A DNA stretch of 64,000 nucleotides from Antedon mediterranea (lineage: Eukaryota > Echinodermata > Crinoidea > Comatulida > Antedonidae): the NCBI RefSeq assembly GCF_964355755.1, contig NC_092671.1:749001-813000 (forward strand). The letters are read 5' to 3'. Both the position numbers and the translations under genes were made by a program. Shown here one piece after another: positions 1 to 36,419 of this stretch. The notes beneath the pieces were generated by a model that did not search any database, was not told the DNA's origin, and was given only the letters and a program-made list of their open reading frames with translations. Positions within the stretch are counted from its first letter, which is position 1. The number at the start of each line of letters is the position of its first letter.

Positions 1-237
1 TCACTAAACTCAATTTTAGAGACTTATTACATCTTTAATATTTAAGAGTTTATTAAATATCTGTAGCGAGATCATTGATGTAAAAATCATCATCATTATT
101 GTCATCATTGTCATTACTGTTGTCAATCTTTATCACCATTATCATCAACTTCCTTTAATTGAAAGATTATACCAAACAATAGATACCGGAGTATATTTAA
201 AAATGAAATGTTTGATTAATTTTGTTTCATTTTCCAG
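1..237. other. Partial intron upstream of the first visible EGF exon
   Basis: AT-rich sequence with a short imperfect CAT/ATT microsatellite around 85-150. It ends in a pyrimidine tract and CAG acceptor at 235-237. No exon was recognised here. Confidence 0.6.
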
Positions 238-17013
<16,776 letters not shown>

Positions 17014-17094
17014 TTTATTTACTGAATATAACATTTAGAACACCTTGAGTTAATATTTTATACTCATTTTTATATTAAATGAATATTATAAGTA

Positions 17095-17100
17095 AATAAA
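17095..17100 (+). terminator. Candidate polyadenylation signal of the EGF/CUB gene
   Basis: An AATAAA hexamer lies about 82 bp after the TAG stop. Other AATAAA words occur slightly further on (around 17180), so the exact cleavage site is uncertain. Confidence 0.5.
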
Positions 17101-17490
17101 TTAAAAGCAAAAGTTTCTTTCAAAGACAGGTCAAATTTAATTTTTATTTTGATTTAAACTGCTAGATTTTAAAATTTAACAATAAAATTTAAACTGCATT
17201 ATAGTGTGGTTTAGTAGTGCTTTTTAAATTGTAATTTCTCATTAAATTAAACAGCAAATAAACAGCAAATACCAAAATATAGAAAGAGTATTGTAATATA
17301 AAAAGACAGGGTATTAACCCATAATTATGATAATAATGGTGATATAAATAATAAATAATATAAAAGAGTAATATAAAGTTATCTATTATCATTTGGTAGA
17401 TTATTATATTTAGTGTGCAAAGCATAATAATCATGTTTAATTAATTTAAATTAAAACTATAGACCTGGGCTTCTCATTATTTGAAAGTAC

Positions 17491-17629
17491 TAAAAAGCTC
17501 TGTCCACACTATCAAACTAGTGTGATGTGCCCAACTATGGTAGTGATATGATGTCATCGTGTCCATATTATATGGACACATCACATTTTCATTTCTCACA
17601 TAAAGTTTGATAGTGTAGACAGAGCTTTA
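17491..17629. mobile_element. MITE family A, copy 3 (complete)
   Basis: The element begins TAAAAAGCTCTGTCCACACT and ends GATAGTGTAGACAGAGCTTTA, giving terminal inverted repeats of about 25 bp. The core has GGTAGTGATATGATGTCATC and CCATATTATATGGACACATC. It appears near full length, with TA at both borders. Confidence 0.85.
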
Positions 17630-17799
17630 GTGTGCAGGGAAAAAATATTTATGTGCTAAGATGACTAAGATTTCGTTTCTAGCTTTACCTGTTAGCACTT
17701 GAAGACAATCTTGTTGTGGTATAAGAACATTGCACTTTGTAATTCATTCAAAATAGTGATAAACACTGCCACTAACAGGTTGCACAAACACATAGGCCT

Positions 17800-18035
17800 C
17801 GAAAAAAACTTGCATCACTTATCAAAACTCTATCAAAACTGGCGTCGCCTATCAAAACTCGCGTCGCTTATCAAAACGGAGTTCACACACGCACACACAC
17901 TGGGACGTCTACATATGCATTTGGTGTGTGTCTTTGTGTGTAAAATCTGGAGTTTTGCTAGGTGACGCGAGGTTTGCTAGGTGTGACGCCAGTTTTGCTA
18001 GGTGACGCAAGGTTTGCTAAAAGTGACGTAATACA
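17800..18035. repeat. Large imperfect inverted repeat of GCGTCRCCTA-type units
   Basis: Left units of the form TATCAAAACT[CG]GCGTCGC (17815-17880) are mirrored by right units of the form GGTGACGC-AAGGTTTGCTA (17945-18020). The two sides surround a CACACACGC/GTGTGTG-containing centre. Each arm is itself tandemly repeated about every 20-22 bp, so the block could fold into a long cruciform. It lies between genes. Confidence 0.65.
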
Positions 18036-19659
18036 GTACTACACGATTACTTCTTCATCTAACTTTTACTGTTGTCTAATACTTTAAGTAGATTTTAATA
18101 CTTTTAATTCATTGTTTAAAAACAATTGCATCGTAAACAATTGCATAGTGAAGTACTATTTTTGTATAAATTAAAGAAAAAAGACATTTTTATATGAAGT
18201 TTGTAAATTAGAAATTTGAATGTACATATAGTTATGATACCAATGTTATGGTATTTCCGATATGCTTAATATTTGGGGTTTGTGTATAGATAGAATATTT
18301 GTATAAATAATCTTTTTATATTTTAATTTACACAGCTTAAGTAGCTTTGAGAAAAAGTGCCTTGTGCTTAATTATTTAAACTTAAAAGTTTTTAACTAAG
18401 TTATTGTACTGTATATGTTTTGTAAGGAGTAAGTGTTTCATTCAATAAATTTATTTGGTAGTTATTCGTTCACATATTCAAGTTAGGAAAGAATTTGTAA
18501 ATATCAAAATCAATATTTTAATTTCAAATGATGTAAAATTACAATTCAATCTCATGTTCCAACTTGAGAACAGAGTTCCAATTGCTATTCAACTTTTGAA
18601 TATGTCACTCAAATTTCGATGAGGGTGTTTGGAATAAGCTTAATAAGGTTTAATGTTTTAATTTGTATTTTTTATTTCAAATTCAAAAATGTTAATGTCG
18701 CGGATGAAACGAAATAATCTATGCCTATGTCTTTCTATTGTATTTGATTACAAATTCCAAGGGGTAATAGGTTGTATTATCTTTAATTGCAAAAAGTGGG
18801 TTACCTTGTGGACACAGGGCAAATGAGTTGACCAATCACAATCAATTTATCAACAAACTTGTATTTGTATTAGGGTAAATGTGTCATGTGCATTATTATT
18901 TTAATATTCAAATTGATAGAATTTATTCTAAAATAAAAGGAATTTCAGAAAAAAAATGTTTATTTATCCATTAAATTCATATACCTCAGAAAAAGAGGTG
19001 TGATTTTAATGAGTTTTTAAAAATATCTATTTTTCAAAAATAACGAAACATTAAACGTCCTAACAGTACGATACACGGTGCTTCTTTCACTCAATGACAT
19101 TATGAACTTAATTGTTATTATCACCTTAATATTGACAGACTATTAATAATTAATAGATGAGAATATAAATACATTTAGTTTTGGGTCGTCAAATTCCACT
19201 CCCCTCAATCCCTACTCACACCGGGCCCAGTGTATTATTAATGCACCACTGTGTTTCAGCAATCCTGAATTCACCCCTGCTAAATAACAATTATTACAGA
19301 TAGCGTAAAATTAATAAAATTAACATACAATCAAAGAAAAGCACTTATGTACATATACAAAATGATATCACTGCTACCATAAAGATATTATTCTATGCTG
19401 CTACCAAAATAACTACGCCAAAGTTAGGCCTATTGTCGTCTAGGTACACTTGACTTTTGACCTTGGAAAGACTAGCAATTATTAATAAACTTCATGATTA
19501 CTCAGTCATCCGAACACAAGTGACAACAATTCAGCAAGACTCGACAATTTTTAACAATCCTGGAGTTATAAACCCCGCAAACCATGACCACTGGTAGTCT
19601 ACTAGACGGAAGGCAACTTTGAGTGGATACTAAAACTCCAATCATTCTTGGATGCTATA

Positions 19660-22600
19660 ATGTCGGTTTTAACTACAGAACGAAAAGTTTTGAACTTAAA
19701 GATTCTTGTTGTGGGAGACAGCGGCGTTGGTAAAACCTGTTTTATTTACCAATTTTGCGATGGTAAATTCTATCCTAATTACGTATCTACAGTTGGTAAG
19801 TAGGAATCAAATAAATCACTTAAAATCATTTCTATGCAATAACATTTTAGTTGGTCTATAAAAGAACATTTTATTATAAAAAAAAAATGTCAATTTTAAG
19901 TTTGAGTTTATTGCAATCTTTTAGCAAATTCTAAAAGGAAAAATCAATATAATAACAACAATGCATTATTATATGTTTCGTATTGGCCTAATAGTGCATG
20001 CAGTAGGCAAACCATTCTTATGGACTTAATAGTGCATGCAGACTAAACAATGATCTGTGACAAGTCTACGTCAGTTACCGATTATATAAAAAAAACAAGG
20101 AGTTCATAATATTGGGGCATAAAGAGACCAAGCAGAACCAATACTTATTATTGAAATTATCATTAACTCCGAATATTTGCCCTATTATACTTAAGGTATA
20201 CTTAAGTATTTTCAAAAGAAGCTTACCATAGGATTGTTCATGTTACACAAAATATTAAATATTATTAAAGTTAAGAAAAGGTTTCGTTGCGTTTTTTAAA
20301 TATTAGGTCAGACACACAATTTAGGATAAATCAAAAAACCAACTTAAGCTGCATAGTAGTCGAATTACCGTAAATTATACGGTAATTCGTCTACAACGCT
20401 TTTCTTTCTAATTGATTACATCATGGAGTATTTATTACTCCATGATTATATTAACTAATTCTACCTTAAATATATATCTATATTCTACAGGTTGTGACTG
20501 TCGGAATGTTACGACAGACGTTGACGGTACACGTATGCAATTACAAATATGGTAATGTAATAATATGCTCATTTTAAAGGGTTTTATATCCAAACGTTTC
20601 ACAAATATACTTCAAAATACGGCACTCTAATAGAAAACGTCATAATATTGCGTAAAACACGAATGGGCCAAACTTGGGCCAACGAGGAATGGTGTTCTGT
20701 TTATACTTTTGATTTGTTTTTTGCTTTGTATATCTCCACTGAGATCCAGCCACATCATTGCCATTGAAGGCCTTATATTTTTATTTGAAAGATATATTTC
20801 CCCCTGAAAAAAATATTTTTTTAATATGCTATTTTAATGTCACATGATAGTTATTTATTTAGACCAAAAATTGGATCGGAAAAAATATTTATCTGAAAAA
20901 ACTGTAATTTAGGCCTAAAGCAAAAACAGTCAAATTGGCTTTCAGTCAATGGGTTTTGAGTAAATTTTGTAATGTTATAATTTTTCTATGAATGTAAATA
21001 ACTTAAAACTAAAAAACGGCCTATTTAAAGTCTGATTTTAAATGTTTTCGGGACAATACATCTTTAAACATTATAGATGCGCCTTTACATTAAAGTGGGC
21101 ATTGAAAAAAATACATATAATTATAGGCCTATACTTGTTAATGAAAGTTTTTTTTATTACTATTAGCGAATTCTGCTATCAATTTCTAACTAACAAATCT
21201 ATGTGTTTAGTTATATGTTTTAATAATATTTAATACTTCCGCAAACTTGTACAAAGATAATTAAAAAGACAATAGAAATACGGAACATCTGCCTAGAAAA
21301 CCAACTAAACTAACACGTGATGAAATTAAAGCATCTGCCTATTTACATTTACAGTGATTATCTATCTGTATATCTGTATGTATATCAGCTTTCTGTAATG
21401 TTTACATATTGGTAATAATTAAATATTTAAATTAATATATCTGCTTATTCTGCAACACAGTAAATATATTATTATTGAGAATCTGTCAATAAGAGATGAA
21501 TATTAATAGTTACATTAAAACATCTGCTCGGTTCTATTGACATCCCGATTTACATTTACGGTATTTATCTTAATCTTTGTGTTATATTGGTAATAATTAA
21601 TACTTATTTCAATAGTCTGTATCACAGTGATTGCTTTATTGAGCAAAAACACCATATACCTATTTGCACACTCTTTAATTAGCTAATTTGACGCTTAGAC
21701 GTGATCATACTACTCAATGGGAGTTTCCATTTAATATATACGGTTTGTTTGTTTGTTTGTAATATTTATTGCTATCCATAATATACACAATACAATACAT
21801 TATAATTTGAAATCAAAATCATACAAAAACTAAATAATTATGCATTTATATGGTATCAGAGGATAACCCTTTAAGCTGGGAAGCTTGTTTCAGAAGGGGT
21901 CCTCGACAATTATTAAACATCTAAACATTTTTAAAAAAAAGGAAAAGAAAGAAGAAGTTATAGGCCTATACAACAATTTACAATACAATAGTTCAATGCC
22001 TATGAAATTGTTAACAATAGCACTTAATTTTAGTTGTAGACAGACATCATATAAACAGTGCCATTGTACTTTTTTTCACAATTATTTCACTGCCTATCCC
22101 ATGTTGTAATAGTTCAGTTAGGACCCCTTTTAAAGGTAAACTTTGTAAACAAAATCAGCGGTCTCATTTCTAATTACATGTGATGATACTCAGAAGGTAC
22201 TGTATGTCTAACGCATAGAATGCCATTAACAATTAATTTAGAGTAAAATGGAACATTTCAATACACGCGGTTTGGAAGCCTTTAGAACACAACGTGTTTG
22301 AGCATTGAGAATTATAGTATGTCAATATAACATTAGGCGATGTGGTGCACCAACCATCAATACATATCTATATACATATATATACATACAAGAATTATAA
22401 AATCATTTATTGTATCAATTATTATTTGATTTTAGTATGTTTGAATACGTCATCCTATCTTTGTATCACACCAGCCAGCTATGATTTTACAATGACAAGC
22501 AATTTTGTCGAGTGCAGCTCTGCTTCTGTATTGTAATCGTTTGCACAGACCATGGAGAAATAAGTTAACTTAAGCTAACTTATTTCTCCATGCACAGACG

Positions 22601-25600
22601 TACGCATATCTGCTTTAATTGCTTTAATGTTTGCCTGGTGAGGATAAGAATTGAACACATGATTTTGGTAGCGTTGTAATTTTCTTTGAGTTTAGTAAAT
22701 GTTGGTTCCTACGCAAGGTAAGGAAATGCCCTTCTAATTGTGTTTTTCCCCGTCTGTGTGAAATCAACCCTGCGATGTTTGCAGCACTATTGCGTCGTCG
22801 GTTCCCACTTAATTACGCAATACAACACCTTGTGTCAATACTGCGTTGCGTTCTAGTGGGAACCACGCTTTAGTTTAAGCTTGGTTTCCACTAGGACGTA
22901 ACACAAGGACATACGTAGCGATTACAAGCGATTTTCAGATGATCCATCGCATCCATTGGTCAAATTTCTTGCGTTGCGCTGACGTCCTTGCGTTGCATCC
23001 TACATCATTATTCCTACACATTCGTTATTTTAAGGACTCACGGATTAACTTTACAAATTTAGGATTGTCCAATTGCTAAATTTATTAGATACTGGTATCT
23101 AGTTATTATTTACTTGTCTGGCTGCAGACGGACTATTATTAATAGGTCATATTTTACAGACATAAACAATTGACATGAAATGTTGACAGAAATATTGATT
23201 ACACAGTGGTTATATAACTCACTGTTGACATAAAGAATACAAGAACGCCTTAACAATTGGCCGTGACGTCACATTTTACATACTTAGTGTGAACTTTAGT
23301 AGCCGCCCATCACGTGAAAGAATAATGACAAACGTACACGCGCGTAATTCAACTGTACGGTCATGCGTATATTATTAAGGGAATGCCTCCAATCGAAAAT
23401 ACAAGAGGTACTTTCATAAATTATTAGCCGGAGAGGACAAAATGAGAAATCCATGGTGTGGTTATAAAAAGAGCTGGGCTATTTAGTATTTACAATAAAA
23501 GTATTTTATTTACTAAAAATAACATTAATAATAACTTACGTTCGGCATAATATAATCCTTCTAAATCCAATTATGTCCACACGTAAATTGTTATAAATCA
23601 CAAGTACCTAACGGATAACATCAAAAACGATCTCTAATTAAGGTGCGTGTTGCTGCTTTTTCTGTAGTTTTTATCAATAATTATCAAATACATTTTCATT
23701 GACAACCCGCATTACTTGATAATGGTTCAAAATGTTGAAATTTAATAAAATAATACACTGTTAACACAATAACGTTCCTTTCTTCTCCATGGCAAAGTAG
23801 GACAGCAGGCCTATTACGCGGAATGCACCACATGTCATGGAATATGCAAATAACTCTAAATAACTAGTGTGTTGGCCAATTATAGTGGTTGTTAGTTCTT
23901 GATATCTATGTGGCCTGAGAACTACCGAACCCGTGCATTCTCTGACAAAGGTTGCCCGAGAACTACCGAGCCCGTTCGTTCTCTGACAAAGGTTGCCCGA
24001 GAACTACCGAGCCCGTGTTTTCTTTGACAAAGATGGCACCGATAATTGCCCGTGTGTATATTTATTGTTTTATAATTCATTTTTTTCATTTTTTAAATTT
24101 ATTTCAGGGATACGGCTGGTCAAGAGAGATTTCGTACTTTAACGTCAACATATTACAGGGGTGCATCAGTATGTTCAAACATTTAAATTGTTTTCTTCAA
24201 GCGTCATATAATGTTAAGGTTTCCATTCATTCCTCTTGTTGGAATGCGTCCTTTTGTCTCCTAATAAATGGCAGGACGTCCATTCTGGGGCTTGCCCCCC
24301 CCCCTCCCCCACCGAATTAATCACGTTCCTTAACTGTACCCTTAACAAAAACAGTGCATTTTAATCTGATTACATTTAACTTTATATAATTTCGTTTAGG
24401 GAATCATATTGATGTATGACGTAACAAATGAAGGTTCTTTTAATAATATTACTCACTGGTTGGAAAACATTGTACATGTAAGTTGCTTTTAAATTTATTC
24501 ATAACTGATTTAATCAGATACAAACTTCATTAAGATAATGTATTCGGCACTATAAGCTCGTAGGTTATAAAGTAGGGTTAGAACTTCCTTTTTTGCTAGA
24601 GATTTGAAGCAAACTTTAGTGTACGCCTACCTCGTTTCCATTTTTAGCTAGCTACAACAATCTTTTCTTAAATTTTTTTTTATTCAGTGGGTCTAAATTC
24701 TTTATGTGCAAAAAGAACCCCTTCTAACAATCCTAGCTGCAGGCTTACACTAATGTAATGAATGAGATGGCTCTCACTATTCAGTTACGTCAGAATAAAA
24801 CATCTTAATTTACATTTCTTACAGAATGCCTCTCAGGATGTTTGTAAAGTATTAGTTGGTAACAAATGTGATAAGAACGAACGACAAGTTGATTACAGGC
24901 GAGCACAAACAGTAAGTTATCGTTAACCTTAGTTTTCATGTTGATATAAAGTTTGCGGTACACGTGTATTAGTTCTGAAAAGAACTGTTGAGTTTCTCGA
25001 CGTTTTGATCAATATGCATGATATGCATCGTCCTCAGGAGTGAAATTAGTTTTCATCTCATTTTTTGTTAATAGATTCGATTGAAAACGAACAAAAATAA
25101 CCCTCCTACACCCTTCTCCACACCATTATTAAACATGTTTATTTGATTTAAAACAAAGTCGGTCTGTGGTTCAGTCTGTAACGATTCTCCAAAAGACGTA
25201 GAAAGTTCCATTAATTTAATGAAAGCATGCCTAAACTGAAGATTCAGGTGGTTGATTGGTCGATTTCGTTCTTCAGTTTATTATTTTTTCTCTCTTTTTT
25301 AATGAGACCCTGATTATCAACTGGAATTAATTTACCCAGACAGAGGGGTTATCCCCTATAAACAAAATCATATATACAATAGATAAGTATTGATTTGCAA
25401 CAGAAAGACCGAACTTAAAAATAAAGTCCGGTAATAAGTAGCGCTCGATCAAATTCTAAGTAATCATACCAGGGAGTTGTCTAATAACAACTCCCTGATC
25501 ATACGACACGATAAGAAATAATTGCTTTTAATGTCATTGTAAAATTTGAATGACAGGTATCTAATAGATACAATGACATTCAGATATCATGTCTGCCTCT

Positions 25601-26651
25601 TTGTCAACGTTTATGTTTTGGACTATGGATAGATGAGTCAGCATTCTGTATACACAAGACATAGTGCATAACAGTTTGAGTCAATAGTTGTTACCAATAT
25701 CGTAACGCGTCAAATTTAAGTACAGATAACAAACGCTTAGAACATGTTATACATAACATTATTACGAGCTTGTTGTTAGCATATATGCAGGTGTGGGTGT
25801 AAAAGTGATGTATGATACCAATAAAATCCAAAAAGATATAATATTATAAAGAATCAAATATATATAATTGTTTTGCAATGTAAATATGTTAAATTTTACT
25901 GTTTGAATGTGAATCAAATGTAGGCCAACCCTTTAATCTTATCCATTGTTTGTACCATTTCACTAATAAACATTAATTATTTGTATATTAACAACCCCAA
26001 CTGTGAGTAATCTACTAGATTTGCTTAGTCCTTTCATAATTGTGACACCACTTCAGTTTGCAGATTCATATGATATGAAGCTTGAAGAAATAAGCGCCAA
26101 GAAAAATCAAAATTTAGAACAAGTTTTTGAATCATTGTGCACAGCAATCATGGAACAAAGGCAACAGAGAGTAAGTATTAGTAACCATCTCAAAACCAGT
26201 CTTCTAATGTAATGGTGTAGATATATCCCTTGCCATGTCACACACTCTTGTCTTGGTTTCATGGATGGGTAGGAGGTGGATGGGTGAAAGGGTTTGGCCC
26301 TCTGTGTCTAAGCAAATATCACTGGGCATAGAGTGATATCAGTAGACGTAATTAATAAAGCACACTGGTATTGTATCGTGGTGCTTCTCATGTTATTAAT
26401 CCCAGGGTCCGTGGTCCAAATCCTTGTCTCATTTTAAAAACACTGTTACTATGGTGTACAGACTTTTGCACTTCTTCTGCTGTGATTGGGAACTAGCACT
26501 GTTGGATGAAACTTTAAAAAATGTTTTAAAATTACTACAATTTATCTTTATATTTCAGTTGAGTCACCCAGAGCATGTTGAAAGTGCAATCAAGGAAAGC
26601 CAAGTCAAGTTGTCTGGTAAAGAAAAATCAAAAAGTTGGTGCGGTTGTTGA
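19660..26651 (+). CDS. Rab-family small GTPase, complete, 7 exons, 209 residues
   Basis: Exons: 19660-19795, 20491-20551, 24108-24168, 24400-24477, 24825-24911, 26057-26170 and 26559-26651, total 630 nt with TGA. The protein starts MSVLTTERKVLNLKILVVGD. The nucleotide-binding motifs are intact: P-loop GDSGVGKT, switch I Thr in YVSTVG, switch II WDTAGQERF, NKCD and the SAK guanine-specificity motif. It ends KSWCGC, a CXC double-geranylgeranylation signal for membrane attachment. LQIWDTAGQERF, YYRGA and VTNE-x-SF place it near the Rab8/10/13 group, but switch I continues GCDCRN where Rabs usually have G[VI]DF, so it is divergent. The expected function is vesicle tethering or transport on a cytoplasmic membrane face. 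The ATG was chosen because it lies 17 codons before the P-loop Gly, as is usual for Rabs. I do not assign a subfamily symbol. Confidence 0.92.
20363..20445. repeat. Two adjacent perfect hairpins in Rab intron 1
   Basis: CGAATTACCGTA and TACGGTAATTCG pair across a 5-base loop (about 20363-20391). About 30 bp later TCATGGAGTA and TACTCCATGA pair across TTTAT. Both sit within 130 bp upstream of the exon at 20491. Confidence 0.7.
22543..22599. mobile_element. 41-bp near-perfect palindrome flanked by 8-bp direct repeats
   Basis: The palindrome starts CATGGAGAAATAAGTTA and ends TAACTTATTTCTCCAT, with one mismatched pair at the centre. It is bracketed by GCACAGAC on both sides. The 8-bp repeat looks like a target-site duplication of the length seen for hAT-type elements. 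It lies in the Rab intron between 20551 and 24108. Confidence 0.6.
22800..22870. mobile_element. MITE family B, compact copy
   Basis: Outer arms GGTTCCCACTTAATTACGCA and TGCGTTGCGTTCTAGTGGGAACC are inverted around ACACCTTGTGTCAA. It lies a few bases from the next family B element. Confidence 0.65.
22879..23001. mobile_element. MITE family B, near-complete copy
   Basis: GCTTGGTTTCCACTAGGACG is followed by TAACACAAGGACATACGTAGCG, and the opposite arm GCGCTGACGTCCTTGCGTTG ends in CATCCTA. The centre contains CATTGGTCAAATTTC, shared in inverted form with 13247-13397. Confidence 0.65.
23908..24035. repeat. Three-copy tandem repeat, about 45 bp
   Basis: Copies of GAGAACTACCGA(A/G)CCCGT followed by a TTCTCTGACAAAGGTTGCCC-type spacer occur three times. 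The array ends about 70 bp before the Rab exon at 24108. Confidence 0.8.
25470..25580. repeat. Two hairpins in Rab intron 5
   Basis: CAGGGAGTTGT and ACAACTCCCTG pair across a 6-base loop (25470-25497). AATGTCATTGTA (25530-25541) pairs with TACAATGACATT (25569-25580). No element ends or coding sequence are visible around them. Confidence 0.65.
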
Positions 26652-27225
26652 CATGAACAAAAACATTATCTTGGACAGTAAAATTTTGGATGAATCTCTA
26701 AACTTTGTTTCTGTAATGTTGAATAATACAAAACATTAAACAATATGTTTATAATTATCATTTTTTATATTGATTTTCACAAAGCCTACTCTAATTAACA
26801 CATAAAGTATAGATTATAGAAAACTTTGGCATACATATCTGGGTATGGCTCAAGTAATACAGTTTTGTATATGGTACATTTATTTCCATATTAAAAACAT
26901 TATTAAACAATTTACCATGTTTTAAGACTGGTTCTATTTTAGAGGAATCTGATGAATTAAGTTATACTTAAATTAATATGTAATAGTAAAGTAGGTTTTT
27001 AGAAGAGTTGTTTTGTGTGCAATAATAGTGTTGAATGGTAGAAAAAAGGTGTTTTAGTTGGACATATTAGGTCATAGTGTTGAATAGTAAAAAAAAAAGA
27101 CGTTTTAAGTAAGGTTATGTGATGACTATTTAGACTGCATAAACCTGATTTATGTGTATAAAGATGTTAAGTACAACCATACTCAGAACATTGTAACATA
27201 TAATATTATGGACCATGCGTAGAGC

Positions 27226-27348
27226 ATATTAGACCATAAGATAAAGCATATGAAAACTTGTAGAGCATATTAGACCATAAGATAAAGCATATGAAAACTT
27301 GTAGAGCATATTAGACCATAAGATAAAGCATATGAAAAGTTCCATTTA
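27226..27348. repeat. 41-bp tandem repeat, 3 copies
   Basis: The unit is TAGAGCATATTAGACCATAA followed by GATAAAGCATATGAAAACTTG; the third copy ends AAAAGTTCC. It is probably in the Rab 3' UTR or just beyond. Confidence 0.92.
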
Positions 27349-27771
27349 GACCATATGAGATACTATATAAGGATTGAATTTAATAAGATTAAAGAAAAAA
27401 TGTGGAATGTATCAATGTATTTATTAAAAAGACAGAATGTGGCTAACTTCCTGCTCCAAGACTTATGAAATTTGCTGTAAATTAAATATAATAAAGTATT
27501 TATTGCAGATAAATAATGAAGTATACATAAAGTATCGGTTTTAGTGATATACAGTATGTTTGATTAACTTTACATAGCAAATATTCCATAGAATAAAAGC
27601 TATAAAGACAAGGTTTAAGAGGAGTGTGATATAAAATCCTATGACATACTATCTTGATCTTTAAACACAATAGTTCATAAAACTTGTAAAGTACATTTGT
27701 AAATTTTATTAGACAGTAGCACTTACCATAAAATGAATATTTATAAATAACATTTTAAAAATTACAAACTT

Positions 27772-34552
<6,781 letters not shown>

Positions 34553-35702
34553 TTAGAGGAATTAAATCATGGAAAATTGTCAACAATAAAAAACTCTGCA
34601 CCGCTCGACTGCATAGAAACGACTGAAAACTCGAGCGGGACATAAACATACCAATTTATAGAGGGCAGTATAAACAATATTCTATTGATCATGTTTATCC
34701 ATCATGATCCAATAATCTTGTGTTGATAATACCTATACAGGTTCTATGATTACAAAAAGTGGATTTTTAAAGATACACACAGGTTAAAGAAAAAACACGA
34801 GACATTTCAAATAAACTTGTACTTAAATTACTTTAATGAGGTTTTATCTTAAGTATAAATGAACGTGGTGGTGACATTTAAAATGTATATACATTATCTA
34901 ACCCTACGCCATCGTATTACAGTATCTTCATAATATACAACTGCTTAACATTCACATATTTTGTTTACAAACATCGCAAATCATACCTTACATAATATTT
35001 CTTTGGTATGTTTCTCCGCAGTTCAGTCATACACGTCTTGTGTACAACTACTATCGTCCTGCCGTCAATATCCTGTTTACCTGTCATCATCATCATCACG
35101 TCCTTATTTCTACTTTAAGATACAAAAATTGAGGTAGTCTTGTTTTTATAATGAGGTATTCAGTATAATACTCTATCTAATAATAATAATTATGGCACCA
35201 TTTCTTTTTTTTTTATCAATTTTCTTACATCTTACGGGTCCAGATTAAAATCTGAGTAAAATAGAGTTGGATCATTAATACTCAACCAGATCTTCTTAAC
35301 ATTATTGGCCAGAGGTCTACATAAAATTTGAACGAGCTGAGGTAATCACAAAATGGTCATTATTTTTTTAAATCACTCTTAAACATTATACTTTAACTAA
35401 TTATCGTATTATAGTAACTGTAGGCCTATTTGCTAATACAGTACATCTATTGTACATGCAAACATACTGTAGACCTACACATGTAAATATAATTATCCTT
35501 ACAATGTATAGTAAAATACAAATCTCTCTCTGATTAAAGATCATACCAAAATCTCTAAAACTAGAGATTTTTTGGCACACAATTTTATCTTATCAATGGA
35601 CCACTAAGACCACACCCAACAAATAGTCTTTAATTAGAGAGACACATGTATGCAAAATATGTTACACAAATCTATGTGTGACTTGTATAAACTAAACATG
35701 AG

Positions 35703-35811
35703 TAGCCCATTTAGGCTTACTTATTTACCCAGGTTAGTTTGTTTCATGAGTACAGTTATCGCTAAGTAAGAACTAAATTACCCAAGTAAATAACTAAGCC
35801 TAAATGGGCAC
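35703..35811. mobile_element. MITE family D, copy 1 (109-bp palindrome)
   Basis: GCCCATTTAGGCTTACTTAT opens it and ATAACTAAGCCTAAATGGGC closes it as an inverted repeat. Inner arms are TTTACCCAGGTTAG and AATTACCCAAGTAAA-type sequence. A related degenerate copy is at 58668-58752. Confidence 0.75.
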
Positions 35812-36419
35812 CATCTTGTAGATGTACAATCTAAGTAAGTCAAACTGCCTTGGTTTATTCTACCAAGCAATTGTTGGTTTCAAGTAAATATTAATATATA
35901 AATTGATAAAAGTGCTAAACACTCAAATATTCCCTGTTTGCCGAATTAATCCATTTTATCTCAATACAAATTATTGAATAGAAAAATGGGTCATGTACAT
36001 TCTATCAAATAATTTGTCATAGTCTTCACTTTCCAAGTAGGTCACGCAAATAATACAGTTAATGCCCTTTTATCAATTGTATCATCAGGTTGTATAAAAG
36101 ATACATTTAACCTTTAACCTTTCGGTATATTTTACAGTATTGATTTGTACTTAATTGATAACTTAAAACACATCAAAATAAATATAACTATCATGTAATG
36201 CTAACAACAATGGGGTAGCACTGATATTAACACATTTTTTATCTACAAACTTAAATACTACCAAGGTAGTGAACTCAGTGCTGTAGTCACAAGAATACAT
36301 TGGTGCAGTGGTCGCAAAAAGACAGAACAACCCTCTGAGCAGGCCACAGGGTTGTCAAAGACCTCTGCCAAAATAGTGGTCAGATTTAAACCAACCATAC
36401 TAGTGACTACGGTCCTGAA

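Larger units (their letters stand above)
17014..19659. other. Intergenic region between EGF/CUB gene and Rab gene
   Basis: This holds the 3' UTR of the EGF/CUB gene, a family A MITE (17491-17629) and an inverted-repeat block (17800-18035). About 1.6 kb of AT-rich sequence follows, in which I see no exon. The Rab promoter should lie in the last few hundred bases, but I find no clear TATA or initiator. Confidence 0.6.
20552..24107. other. Long Rab intron 2 (3.6 kb)
   Basis: AT-rich intron. Besides the palindromic elements at 22543-23001 and the short tandem repeat at 23908-24035, I see no exon, no RNA gene and no long open frame that looks coding. Confidence 0.6.

Noticed and set aside
19660-26651. 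Rab27, suggested by DGKF and the CGC end
   Set aside because: The Rab27-specific insertion before the switch II region is absent and WDTAGQERF context fits Rab8/10/13 better.
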